Assembly: GCF_963678635.1 (NCBI RefSeq)
Contig: NC_087068.1
Coordinates: 1,552,001 to 1,616,000 of the forward strand
Source of the DNA: Symsagittifera roscoffensis
Taxonomy: Eukaryota > Xenacoelomorpha > Acoela > Convolutidae
DNA length: 64,000 bases
Direction of reading: 5' to 3'
Positions 62,601 through 64,000 of the stretch are shown here, piece by piece. The notes beneath the pieces are model-generated. The model searched no databases, had not been told where the DNA came from, and saw only the letters and a list, made by a program, of their open reading frames with translations. Position 1 is the stretch's first letter; each line of letters begins with the position of its first letter. The translations under genes were made by a program, and so were the position numbers.

Positions 62601-63741
62601 AGTGACTATGCTGGTAGGCAGCATTTTTACAACAATGAATGTGTTTTCAGAGCTAAAGGTGTACCATAAACCAACCTTCCTTATTCACTCAAATTCAGCC
62701 CAAAATAGAGGCCATAGTAGAGCAGAGCAGGAGAGGTAGATTCGCCTACATTTATTTTTACGATACATTGCTTGATCTTTTCCGGTTGAAAAATCTTTGT
62801 AAAAAAAGGTCGGATGGTATGAAAACAGACACGCGCACCCATAAACAAACAAAACTTTCCGTTGTTTATAGATAATGGATCATGGCATTTTGCAATATTT
62901 ATGTTTCAGCAAGTCCTAAGATGGCGTCCTCGGACGTGAACTTGCAGCGGGGGTTCCCGGGTCTGAGTCTGGCTCCCAGCATGTCTCTGGACGGCGGCCT
63001 GGAGCCAGCAGCAATTGGAAGTGAGTTGTTGCTCTGTTTTGTCATCTGTTGATGCACAACTTGGCAATTATTTTTACTGAATCTATCATATAACTAGCAT
63101 CCAACCAGTTTCCTACAACCGATTAACTTCGAAAGAAAAGTTTTTTTTCAATTATTTTTTGGTAAAGTTTTCGAATTAGGTTTTTGTCAAAAAAATGACT
63201 TCAAAAGATGGCCGAATATCTTCTTCCTCTCTCAGTGTGAAACATGAATATTTATACTTCGCGCAACATTTGCATGATGGCCGGTTCGATTTCTCATTTT
63301 ATCTATGGTTTGCCGAGTTGTAGTGAGCAAGCTATGGCTTTGCGAAGGCTTTGTGTTGATAATGAAACTTGTTTGGCTGCCTAAATTTAAAAAGGTGCTC
63401 AAAAAGGATTATGAAAGCCAAGAAATTTGTGTCCAGTTTTTGATGTGGATTTTGAAGATGTTATGTGAAAAGTGTGTTTGATTGATTTAGAATCTCCTCC
63501 CATCTCAGGTGGTGGGCCAGTGCAATTGTCTCGTGGGGATCTGAAGGTGCTGCACTCTCGCATGTCCCAGCTGGAGAACAAGCTGGACGAGATGGAACTC
63601 AACATCACATCCCAACTGCACTTCATCACACAGTCTCTCATGCTACAGATAAACAACAACAACAGCAACAACAAACAGCAGCAGCAGCAACATCATCTAC
63701 AGAACATTAACAACAACAACACACTCTATCCTAACCAGTGA
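20533..63741 (+). CDS. erg: ERG-type voltage-gated K+ channel gene (20 coding exons; full extent)
   Basis: Hand-built exon chain (listed below as exons 1-20) encoding about 1,145 residues, close to the 1,159 of human ERG1. The protein has, in order, a PAS-cap and PAS domain, a linker, six membrane segments with a re-entrant pore, a C-linker, a cyclic-nucleotide-binding homology domain and a coiled coil. ERG channels carry the rapid delayed-rectifier-type current; they inactivate quickly and deactivate slowly at the plasma membrane of excitable cells. The S4 charges ([14 protein letters not shown]) and the filter SVGFGN are intact, and all introns are GT-AG with matching phase. Exon 12 is duplicated (12a or 12b), so only one should be used per transcript. 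A possible alternative N-terminal exon lies at 35,764-36,459. The 3' end may extend past the window, because the last codon overlaps a good splice donor. Confidence 0.95.
21250..21480 (+). CDS. erg: ERG exon 2: PAS domain, first part
   Basis: Begins after AG at 21,248-21,249 and reads [20 protein letters not shown] and onwards through the PAS core ([20 protein letters not shown], then DFLYGRRT). It ends at ILYRQN plus one base, donor GTAACT. Phase 1 in, phase 1 out. PAS domains of this family do not bind a cofactor but dock on the C-terminal domain. Confidence 0.93.
21699..21821 (+). CDS. erg: ERG exon 3: end of PAS domain
   Basis: After TTTCAG; reads [20 protein letters not shown], then MLVLAFEEL, the last PAS strands (vertebrate ERG has FLCLVDVVPVKNEDG here). 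Donor GTAAGA. Phase 1 in, phase 1 out. Confidence 0.92.
22290..22525 (+). repeat. SINE-like repeat with tRNA B-box-like end, copy A
   Basis: Shares the head (ACGAACT followed by a T run, then AAGTCGCA, in variant form) with copies at 28,240 and 29,380. It ends in a B-box-like GGGTTCGAACC at about 22,504-22,515. Probably a tRNA-derived SINE family. Confidence 0.5.
22795..23465 (+). repeat. Palindromic fold-back element, copy 1
   Basis: The left arm (TTAAATTATCCGAACAAAAT..., then TTTTTCTCAAATTGGGTTGG, then AGAAATGATGAGAA) is repeated in reverse complement at the right end near 23,330-23,460. Inner arm segments around 22,940-22,980 and 23,270-23,330 also pair. Centre is at about 23,130. The same family occurs at 39,898-40,505 and 47,580-47,830. 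No coding capacity. Confidence 0.75.
23682..23778 (+). CDS. erg: ERG exon 4: linker
   Basis: After TTTCAG at 23,675-23,681; reads [20 protein letters not shown], then [12 protein letters not shown], polar and basic with no domain. Donor GTACGT. Phase 1 in, phase 2 out. It belongs to the variable linker between PAS and S1, so it is supported by phase and splice sites rather than similarity. Confidence 0.75.
24120..24425 (+). repeat. Two tRNA-like SINE segments
   Basis: Two related stretches contain GAGACTCCT..AT followed by a GTCGGA...TTC block: 24,195-24,240 (decayed) and 24,370-24,420 with a clear B-box AGTTCGAATCC. No complete tRNA cloverleaf can be drawn, so these are SINE remnants. Confidence 0.45.
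24912..25474 (+). CDS. erg: ERG exon 5: long polar linker
   Basis: Starts after TTTAG (one base completes the split codon) and runs 563 bases. It encodes Ser/Thr/Asp-rich sequence with a basic patch [18 protein letters not shown] near the end, a likely region for phosphorylation or trafficking control. Donor GTAAGT at 25,475. Phase 2 in, phase 1 out. The linker is not conserved in sequence, but the length of the open frame and the phase agreement support it. Confidence 0.8.
25475..27108 (+). other. ERG intron 5, nothing recognised
   Basis: AT-rich intron without open frames, tandem repeats or recognisable transposon ends. Confidence 0.6.
27109..27194 (+). CDS. erg: ERG exon 6: linker
   Basis: After TGTTTCAG; reads [20 protein letters not shown], then APSLSDVS. 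Donor GTGAGT. Phase 1 in, phase 0 out. Part of the variable linker. Confidence 0.8.
27603..27641. repeat. Perfect 15-bp inverted repeat
   Basis: TCATCTGGACTCGTC at 27,603-27,617 and its exact reverse complement at 27,627-27,641, with a 9-base loop. It would form a stable hairpin in intron 6 RNA. Confidence 0.85.
27680..28104 (+). repeat. Helentron-like (HINE/DINE) repeat, copy 1
   Basis: Starts AAGAGTAATG...GTACTCTTATATAGGTC and ends near GTTGGCTATGTT; the 3' hairpin is partly deleted. It shares its body (ATTTTTCGCGGTTTG, CAGATTTCCCAGCGAAATAA, CTATTGATCCAGTTTTTTC) with the other copies listed. Confidence 0.7.
28240..28745 (+). repeat. SINE-like repeat, copy B
   Basis: Direct repeat of 29,380-29,935: shared AGTAAAAAGTTAACACAG, TGCATTTTAAATT and GGCTTTATGCTTTCCA blocks. 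It ends with a tRNA-like stretch holding A-box-like GTGGTTAGTGCGTGAGAC and B-box-like AGATTCGAATCC at about 28,665-28,715. Confidence 0.65.
29380..29935 (+). repeat. SINE-like repeat, copy C
   Basis: Second copy about 1.1 kb downstream, ending with a tRNA-like stretch (TGGCCGAGAGGGCCGGGCGT at about 29,850, then CCGGAGGTTCGAA). Not a functional tRNA, because the 3' half is missing. Confidence 0.65.
30653..31300 (-). pseudogene. Tc1/mariner transposase, linker and catalytic region
   Basis: Minus-strand frames with [20 protein letters not shown] (second DNA-binding subdomain), [16 protein letters not shown] (the conserved 'VWRR.GE.Y.P.N' region), [15 protein letters not shown] (second catalytic Asp in the QDN motif), and [19 protein letters not shown] (third catalytic acid, Asp where many have Glu). 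The first catalytic Asp (usual 'WSDES') has been deleted and there are several frameshifts, so it is dead. Confidence 0.85.
31681..32840 (+). repeat. Satellite array 1, unit about 40-45 bp
   Basis: About 27 copies of GTGTATACTTGTATTAGGTAC, joined alternately by CACAG + T-run + CAACTG and CACTGTAGTTTCAATCAACTG spacers, so a higher-order pattern is visible. Each core is bounded by GTGTA and TACAC, giving a small palindrome. Confidence 0.95.
32920..33810 (+). repeat. Satellite array 2, unit about 77 bp
   Basis: About 11 copies of a unit with GTGTATACATGTGTTAGTAC, GATTTTTAGTTCTAGAACTG, TTATTTCAGGCTCTTTGTCA and ATATAGCAAAATTTTG. Its core resembles the core of array 1 (GTATACNTGTNTTAG), so the arrays may share an origin. 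Confidence 0.92.
33852..34000 (-). pseudogene. Tc1/mariner transposase N-terminal helix-turn-helix
   Basis: Minus-strand frame [20 protein letters not shown] followed by [17 protein letters not shown], a paired-type DNA-binding helix-turn-helix as in Tc1 transposases ('G.S...IA..LG.S.STV'). It ends at a stop near 33,852, followed leftwards by the satellite arrays. Confidence 0.75.
34499..34590 (+). repeat. Two-copy tandem repeat
   Basis: CACTACCAAAATAGTCCCTA with following CGTAACAAAAAATTGCTACC is repeated directly about 50 bp on with small changes. Purpose unknown. Confidence 0.8.
34991..35112. repeat. Short fold-back MITE
   Basis: Left arm AGTCATAAAGTAGTCAAAAT (34,992 on) and right arm its imperfect complement ending at 35,112. 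Arms are about 38-42 bp around a loop of about 42 bp. The element would fold into one hairpin. Confidence 0.8.
35456..35521 (+). CDS. erg: ERG exon 7: linker end before S1
   Basis: Encodes [20 protein letters not shown] then AQ. The acceptor is the second of two AGs (TTACAG at 35,450-35,455), because only that one keeps phase 0 from exon 6. The end KNKFAQ joins VLSLG of exon 8, as KVTQ-VLSLG does in vertebrate ERG. Donor GTAAGT. Phase 0 in, phase 0 out. Confidence 0.85.
35764..36459 (+). CDS. erg: Possible alternative N-terminal exon of ERG (PAS-less isoform)
   Basis: An intact 232-codon frame starts at an ATG ([20 protein letters not shown]) and lies between exons 7 and 8 on the gene's strand. 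It ends at KAKNKT followed by GTACTAAG, a plausible donor in phase 0 that would give KNKT-VLSLG with exon 8, parallel to KNKFAQ-VLSLG. The frame is open upstream only to a TGA at 35,698. An acceptor-like CTGCAG at about 35,731 would be out of phase with exons 6 and 7, so a first exon with its own promoter is the simplest reading. Content is Ser-rich and polar, with PPPAY (a WW-binding PPxY motif) and a basic end ([12 protein letters not shown]). Vertebrate ERG1b likewise replaces the PAS domain by an alternative start. The alternative is an unrelated single-exon gene ending at 36,510. Confidence 0.55.
36511..37337 (+). other. Intronic stretch before exon 8
   Basis: AT-rich. A decayed tRNA-like stretch may be present near 36,985-37,060 (GGTTGCAAGATTACC resembles a B-box). 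Nothing else recognised. Confidence 0.4.
37338..37546 (+). CDS. erg: ERG exon 8: S1 segment
   Basis: Reads [20 protein letters not shown], then [20 protein letters not shown], then [19 protein letters not shown]. This is the conserved pre-S1 region and first membrane segment of ERG. Acceptor TGTGTAG, donor GTATCT. Phase 0 in, phase 2 out. Confidence 0.95.
37547..39300 (+). other. ERG intron 8, first part
   Basis: No transposon or gene recognised. A possible decayed tRNA-like piece (CGCGGAATGGTCTAAAGGAG) lies at about 38,801-38,820. Confidence 0.4.
39301..39756 (+). repeat. Helentron-like repeat, copy 2
   Basis: Starts AGTAATGAACGTAGTGA and ends with ACGTTAATTACTCTTTT followed by the hairpin CCAACTGTCAGTTGG (39,735-39,749) and CTATG. 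The inverted subterminal repeat plus 3' hairpin layout fits HINE/DINE elements. Confidence 0.75.
39898..40505 (+). repeat. Palindromic fold-back element, copy 2
   Basis: Arms pair over most of their length: GCGAATTTCGGAACCAAAAT on the left against its complement near 40,330-40,360, and GAGCCTCTCACACAGC near 40,039-40,054 against GCTGTGTGAGAGGCTC near 40,233-40,248. Centre is at about 40,145. Same family as 22,795-23,465. Confidence 0.8.
40813..41029 (+). CDS. erg: ERG exon 9: S2-S3
   Basis: Reads [20 protein letters not shown], then [20 protein letters not shown], then [20 protein letters not shown] and FDLLLFG. These are S2, the conserved INFRTTYVN loop and S3. A second acceptor-like GTTTTTTAG|GTACAGTG lies 23 bp upstream but would shift the frame, so the downstream AG at 40,811-40,812 is used. 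Donor GTACGT. Phase 2 in, phase 0 out. Confidence 0.95.
41921..42208 (+). repeat. Helentron-like repeat, copy 3 (3' cut)
   Basis: Begins near AATGAACGTAGTTAAGACTCTTATAAAGGTC and shares the body of the family. It is ended by the start of copy 4. Confidence 0.6.
42211..42790 (+). repeat. Helentron-like repeat, copy 4
   Basis: Begins AAAAGAGTAATGAACGCAAT...CTTATATAGGTC directly after copy 3, with part of the body repeated. The 3' subterminal repeat is decayed (GCGTTTATTGTTCC near 42,760). Confidence 0.6.
43330..46222 (+). other. ERG intron 9, remainder
   Basis: AT-rich. A small hairpin-bearing repeat end AGCTCAGCTTCGCCTTTGTG lies at about 45,719-45,738, and isolated TCTGTTGGCTATGTTTA-like ends of the Helentron family lie near 43,313 and 43,540. 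No coding sequence recognised. Confidence 0.45.
46223..46296 (+). CDS. erg: ERG exon 10: S4 voltage sensor
   Basis: Reads [20 protein letters not shown] then RKLDR. The regularly spaced basic residues (K, R, R, R, R, K) are the gating charges of S4 and match vertebrate ERG exactly over [19 protein letters not shown]. Acceptor TTTCAG, donor GTACTA. Phase 0 in, phase 2 out. Confidence 0.95.
46297..47579 (+). other. ERG intron 10, first part
   Basis: AT-rich, with no gene, array or clear transposon seen. Confidence 0.5.
47580..47830 (+). repeat. Palindromic fold-back element, copy 3 (short)
   Basis: The left arm (AGACAAAAATGATGAAGACA, about 47,635-47,654) matches in reverse complement the right arm (TGTCTTCATCATTTTTGTCT, about 47,732-47,751). 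The outer ends ATCTATCCGAAC and TTTTGTCCGGATAT also pair. This is a short internal-deletion version of the 22,795 and 39,898 elements. Confidence 0.8.
48127..48244 (+). CDS. erg: ERG exon 11: S5
   Basis: Reads [20 protein letters not shown], then [19 protein letters not shown]. This is the S4-S5 linker end and S5, ending at the start of the turret. Acceptor TTACAG, donor GTCAGT. Phase 2 in, phase 0 out. It must be followed by exon 12a or 12b. Confidence 0.95.
48430..48814 (+). repeat. Helentron-like repeat, copy 5 (variant ends)
   Basis: Starts AAGTGTCAATGAAC and ends GTTCATTGACACTT (48,779-48,792), a perfect 14-bp inverted pair that differs from the AAGAGTAATGAACG type of other copies. It is followed by a decayed hairpin (CCATTGTCTATTGGCTAT). 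Confidence 0.8.
48859..49225. mobile_element. hAT-type MITE, 367 bp
   Basis: Terminal inverted repeats TAGGGTTGTGC and GCACAACCCTA, flanked by a perfect 8-bp target duplication ATGGCTTC (48,851-48,858 and 49,226-49,233). The interior is built of repeated TTACTAGTAA palindromes. The 8-bp duplication and the ends are those of the hAT superfamily. No transposase. Confidence 0.92.
50529..51720 (+). repeat. Helentron-like 5' end split by another insertion
   Basis: AAGTGTCGATGAACGAAATG with following GACACT (50,530-50,557) is the 5' end of a variant copy. The sequence resumes after TGAAGACACT at 51,694-51,703, the material between being an inserted element. Confidence 0.55.
50558..51693. mobile_element. 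Inserted element with 9-10 bp target duplication
   Basis: About 1.1 kb flanked by TGAAGACACT (50,548-50,557 and 51,694-51,703). Short ends pair weakly (GTGGGCG against the complement of CCGCCAC). Inside, 50,560-50,985 is itself bounded by GGGCGAATCTAGGATTTT and the complement of AAAATCCTTGATCCGCCCCT, a fold-back MITE. Superfamily not certain; a 9-10 bp duplication suggests Mutator-like. Confidence 0.5.
51870..52164 (+). CDS. erg: ERG exon 12a: pore exon, version A
   Basis: Reads [20 protein letters not shown], a long Pro/Ala-rich turret, then [20 protein letters not shown], then [20 protein letters not shown]. It covers the turret, pore helix, filter (SVGFGN) and start of S6. The turret has an N-glycosylation sequon (NDS). 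Acceptor CCTATAG, donor GTAAGT; 295 bases, phase 0 in, phase 1 out. At positions equal to human ERG1 it keeps T618 and N633 and has Ile at V630. Use of 12a with 12b, or of neither, shifts the frame. Confidence 0.95.
52165..52599 (+). other. Intron between the two pore exons
   Basis: 435 bp with normal splice ends. It is long enough for splicing of 12a to 12b, so exclusion must be enforced another way (frame loss and decay, or regulators). No obvious paired selector sequences seen. Confidence 0.6.
52600..52873 (+). CDS. erg: ERG exon 12b: pore exon, version B
   Basis: Reads [20 protein letters not shown], a Gly-rich turret ([17 protein letters not shown]), then [20 protein letters not shown], then [19 protein letters not shown]. 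Same structural span and phases as 12a (274 bases, phase 0 in, phase 1 out), acceptor TTTTCAG, donor GTAAGT. It has a different sequon (NST). At human ERG1 positions it has Val for T618 and Ser for N633, keeps V630, and has Thr for S641. Over the last 38 residues 30 are identical to 12a, while most third codon positions differ. Confidence 0.95.
53638..54078. mobile_element. MITE with about 45-bp inverted repeats, nested
   Basis: Left end GGGTCTTATGCACTAAACGG and right end its complement, flanked by AAATAC (53,632-53,637 and 54,079-54,084). It sits inside a larger inverted-repeat element whose ends (GGGATCTTGTTAACTATCCC near 53,487 and complement near 54,190-54,232) are weaker. Confidence 0.8.
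54250..55690 (+). other. ERG intron 12, middle part
   Basis: AT-rich DNA with decayed pieces of the Helentron-like body (for example 54,360-54,500 and 55,140-55,400). No gene recognised. Confidence 0.4.
55701..56190 (+). repeat. Helentron-like repeat, copy 6 (best preserved)
   Basis: Starts AAGAGTAATAAACGTAGTGA with following AGACTCTTATATAGGTC, and ends CGTTCATTACTCTT (56,153-56,166) plus the hairpin CCAACTGTCAGTTGG (56,169-56,183) and CTATGTT. The subterminal pair matches at 13 of 14 positions. Confidence 0.8.
56200..59004 (+). other. ERG intron 12, last part
   Basis: Contains a small hairpin repeat end near 56,405 (AAAGCACAGCTTTGCTGT) and otherwise unrecognised AT-rich DNA. No third pore exon (no second TSVGFG-type coding stretch) is visible. 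Confidence 0.5.
59005..59074 (+). CDS. erg: ERG exon 13: S6
   Basis: Reads [20 protein letters not shown] then TS. The Tyr and Phe of LMYASIF are the positions of the known drug-binding residues Y652 and F656 of human ERG1. Acceptor TTTCAG, donor GTGAGT. Phase 1 in (T from either pore exon completes Ser), phase 2 out. Confidence 0.95.
59365..59790 (+). repeat. Helentron-like repeat, copy 7 (fragmented)
   Basis: Two pieces of the family body (AGAGTAGACGAATGTAGTTC start; AAGGAAGACAAACTCCA near 59,525; second piece from about 59,640 with AAAGGTCATGAAAAACATGA). The 3' end is missing before exon 14. Confidence 0.55.
59813..59942 (+). CDS. erg: ERG exon 14: C-linker
   Basis: Reads [20 protein letters not shown], then [20 protein letters not shown], then MRS. 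Strong match to the ERG C-linker, which couples S6 to the C-terminal domain. Acceptor TTGTTAG, donor GTAAGC. Phase 2 in, phase 0 out. Confidence 0.95.
60133..60154 (+). repeat. Poly-G tract in intron 14
   Basis: Sixteen G, one T, then five G. May vary in length. A similar run of sixteen G lies at 61,658-61,673. Confidence 0.9.
60441..60528 (+). CDS. erg: ERG exon 15: C-linker end
   Basis: Reads [20 protein letters not shown], then LLSKSNVFT. Family equivalent: [18 protein letters not shown]. Acceptor TTTGCAG, donor GTTGTT (weak but in phase). Phase 0 in, phase 1 out. Confidence 0.92.
60842..61012 (+). CDS. erg: ERG exon 16: cyclic-nucleotide-binding homology domain, first part
   Basis: Reads [20 protein letters not shown], then [20 protein letters not shown], then [16 protein letters not shown]. 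This is the beta-roll of the domain. In ERG channels it does not bind nucleotide but pairs with the PAS domain. Acceptor TTTCCAG, donor GTAAGT. Phase 1 in, phase 1 out. Confidence 0.95.
61067..61600 (+). repeat. Helentron-like repeats, copies 8a and 8b
   Basis: Variant start AGTGTCGATGAATGCAGTGA with following ACACACTTATAAAGG at 61,069, truncated near 61,260 and followed by a second start (AACGTGGTGAAAAATCTTAT) and body with GTTTCCCAGCAAAGTC. Both lack the 3' hairpin. Confidence 0.55.
61837..62045 (+). CDS. erg: ERG exon 17: cyclic-nucleotide-binding homology domain, second part
   Basis: Reads [20 protein letters not shown], then [20 protein letters not shown], then [20 protein letters not shown], then [21 protein letters not shown] is a strict ERG signature. 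Acceptor GATTAG, donor GTAAGT. Phase 1 in, phase 0 out. Confidence 0.95.
62361..62613 (+). CDS. erg: ERG exon 18: C-terminal tail
   Basis: Reads [20 protein letters not shown] and continues with Pro/Gln/Arg-rich low-complexity sequence up to MPSDYA. Acceptor TTTCAG, donor GTAGGC. Phase 0 in, phase 1 out. Sequence not conserved; accepted on length of frame, phase and splice sites. Confidence 0.85.
62910..63020 (+). CDS. erg: ERG exon 19: C-terminal tail
   Basis: Reads [20 protein letters not shown], then [16 protein letters not shown]. Acceptor TTTCAG, donor GTGAGT. Phase 1 in, phase 1 out. GC-rich compared with its introns, as the other exons are. Confidence 0.85.
63491..63741 (+). CDS. erg: ERG exon 20: C-terminal coiled coil
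   Basis: Reads [20 protein letters not shown], then [20 protein letters not shown], then [12 protein letters not shown], then an Asn/Gln-rich run. The heptads match the tetramerising coiled coil of vertebrate ERG. The frame ends CAG-TGA (stop at 63,739-63,741), but the same bases form a good donor (CA|GTGAGT at 63,738), so the exon may instead end at 63,737 and the protein continue beyond the window. Phase 1 in. Confidence 0.85.
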
Positions 63742-64000
63742 GTTAGATTGGACGGTAGAGATAATATTTAATCAGTTCTATAGGTTGATTCTTTTTAGCA
63801 AATGCAACAAAAACGTATTTAGTTCGTATTCAGGATGAACACCCGTTCTCATAAAGAACCGTTCAACTTTTTTGTAACTTCATTCGTTGATAAATGACCT
63901 TAAACTTCGGTCTATCTTTTTTCACTTGTGAAAGTTTTCTTTTTCATTATTTATGTATGTTCACCTTGTTTTTTCATTACAATAGCAATCAGCTTAGTGT

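Overview
This window is nuclear DNA from an animal, most likely an invertebrate. It is AT-rich and packed with eukaryotic transposons, and it carries one multi-exon gene with GT-AG introns. I see no bacterial operons, rRNA genes or convincing functional tRNA genes. I cannot place the species from sequence alone.

The main gene runs from 20,533 to at least 63,737 on the + strand. It encodes an ERG-type (KCNH2/6/7 class, seizure/unc-103-like) voltage-gated potassium channel. I placed 20 coding exons by hand; all splice phases agree, and they give about 1,145 residues. In order they encode the PAS-cap and PAS domain (exons 1-3), a long cytoplasmic linker (exons 4-7), S1 (8), S2-S3 (9), the S4 voltage sensor (10), S5 (11), turret/pore helix/selectivity filter (12), S6 (13), C-linker (14-15), cyclic-nucleotide-binding homology domain (16-17), tail (18-19) and a C-terminal coiled coil (20).

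The standout feature is that exon 12 is present twice: 12a at 51,870-52,164 and 12b at 52,600-52,873. Both are intact, both start in phase 0 and end in phase 1, and both encode the SVGFGN filter. Including both or neither would break the frame, so they look like mutually exclusive pore exons giving channels with different turrets and different residues around the inactivation gate. A second likely isoform switch is an intact 232-codon open exon at 35,764-36,459 whose predicted donor joins exon 8 in frame. That would replace the whole PAS-containing N terminus, as in the short ERG1b isoform of vertebrates.

Upstream, 1-15.2 kb is a graveyard of LTR elements. First comes the integrase end of a Gypsy/Ty3 pol followed by a TARG1-like macrodomain. 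Then come about 8 kb of broken, unidentified ORFs ending at an LTR-like segment, and then a partial second copy (12,045-15,222) with a 1,241-bp internal deletion. From 16.7 to 20.2 kb lies a broken Penelope-like element on the minus strand, with a GIY-YIG endonuclease and an unusual PHD-like zinc finger inside its reverse transcriptase. A 5'-truncated CR1/L2-like LINE (18,343-19,752) is nested in it with a 6-bp target duplication. The Penelope copy ends against a partial duplicate of ERG intron 1/exon 2.

The ERG introns hold many non-autonomous repeats: a Helentron-like (HINE/DINE) family with co-varying subterminal repeats, tRNA-derived SINE-like repeats, long palindromic fold-back elements, a hAT-type MITE with a perfect 8-bp target duplication, nested MITEs, and a Tc1/mariner element (30,536-34,109) that contains two satellite arrays. 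Stretches not listed are intronic sequence in which I see nothing I can name.
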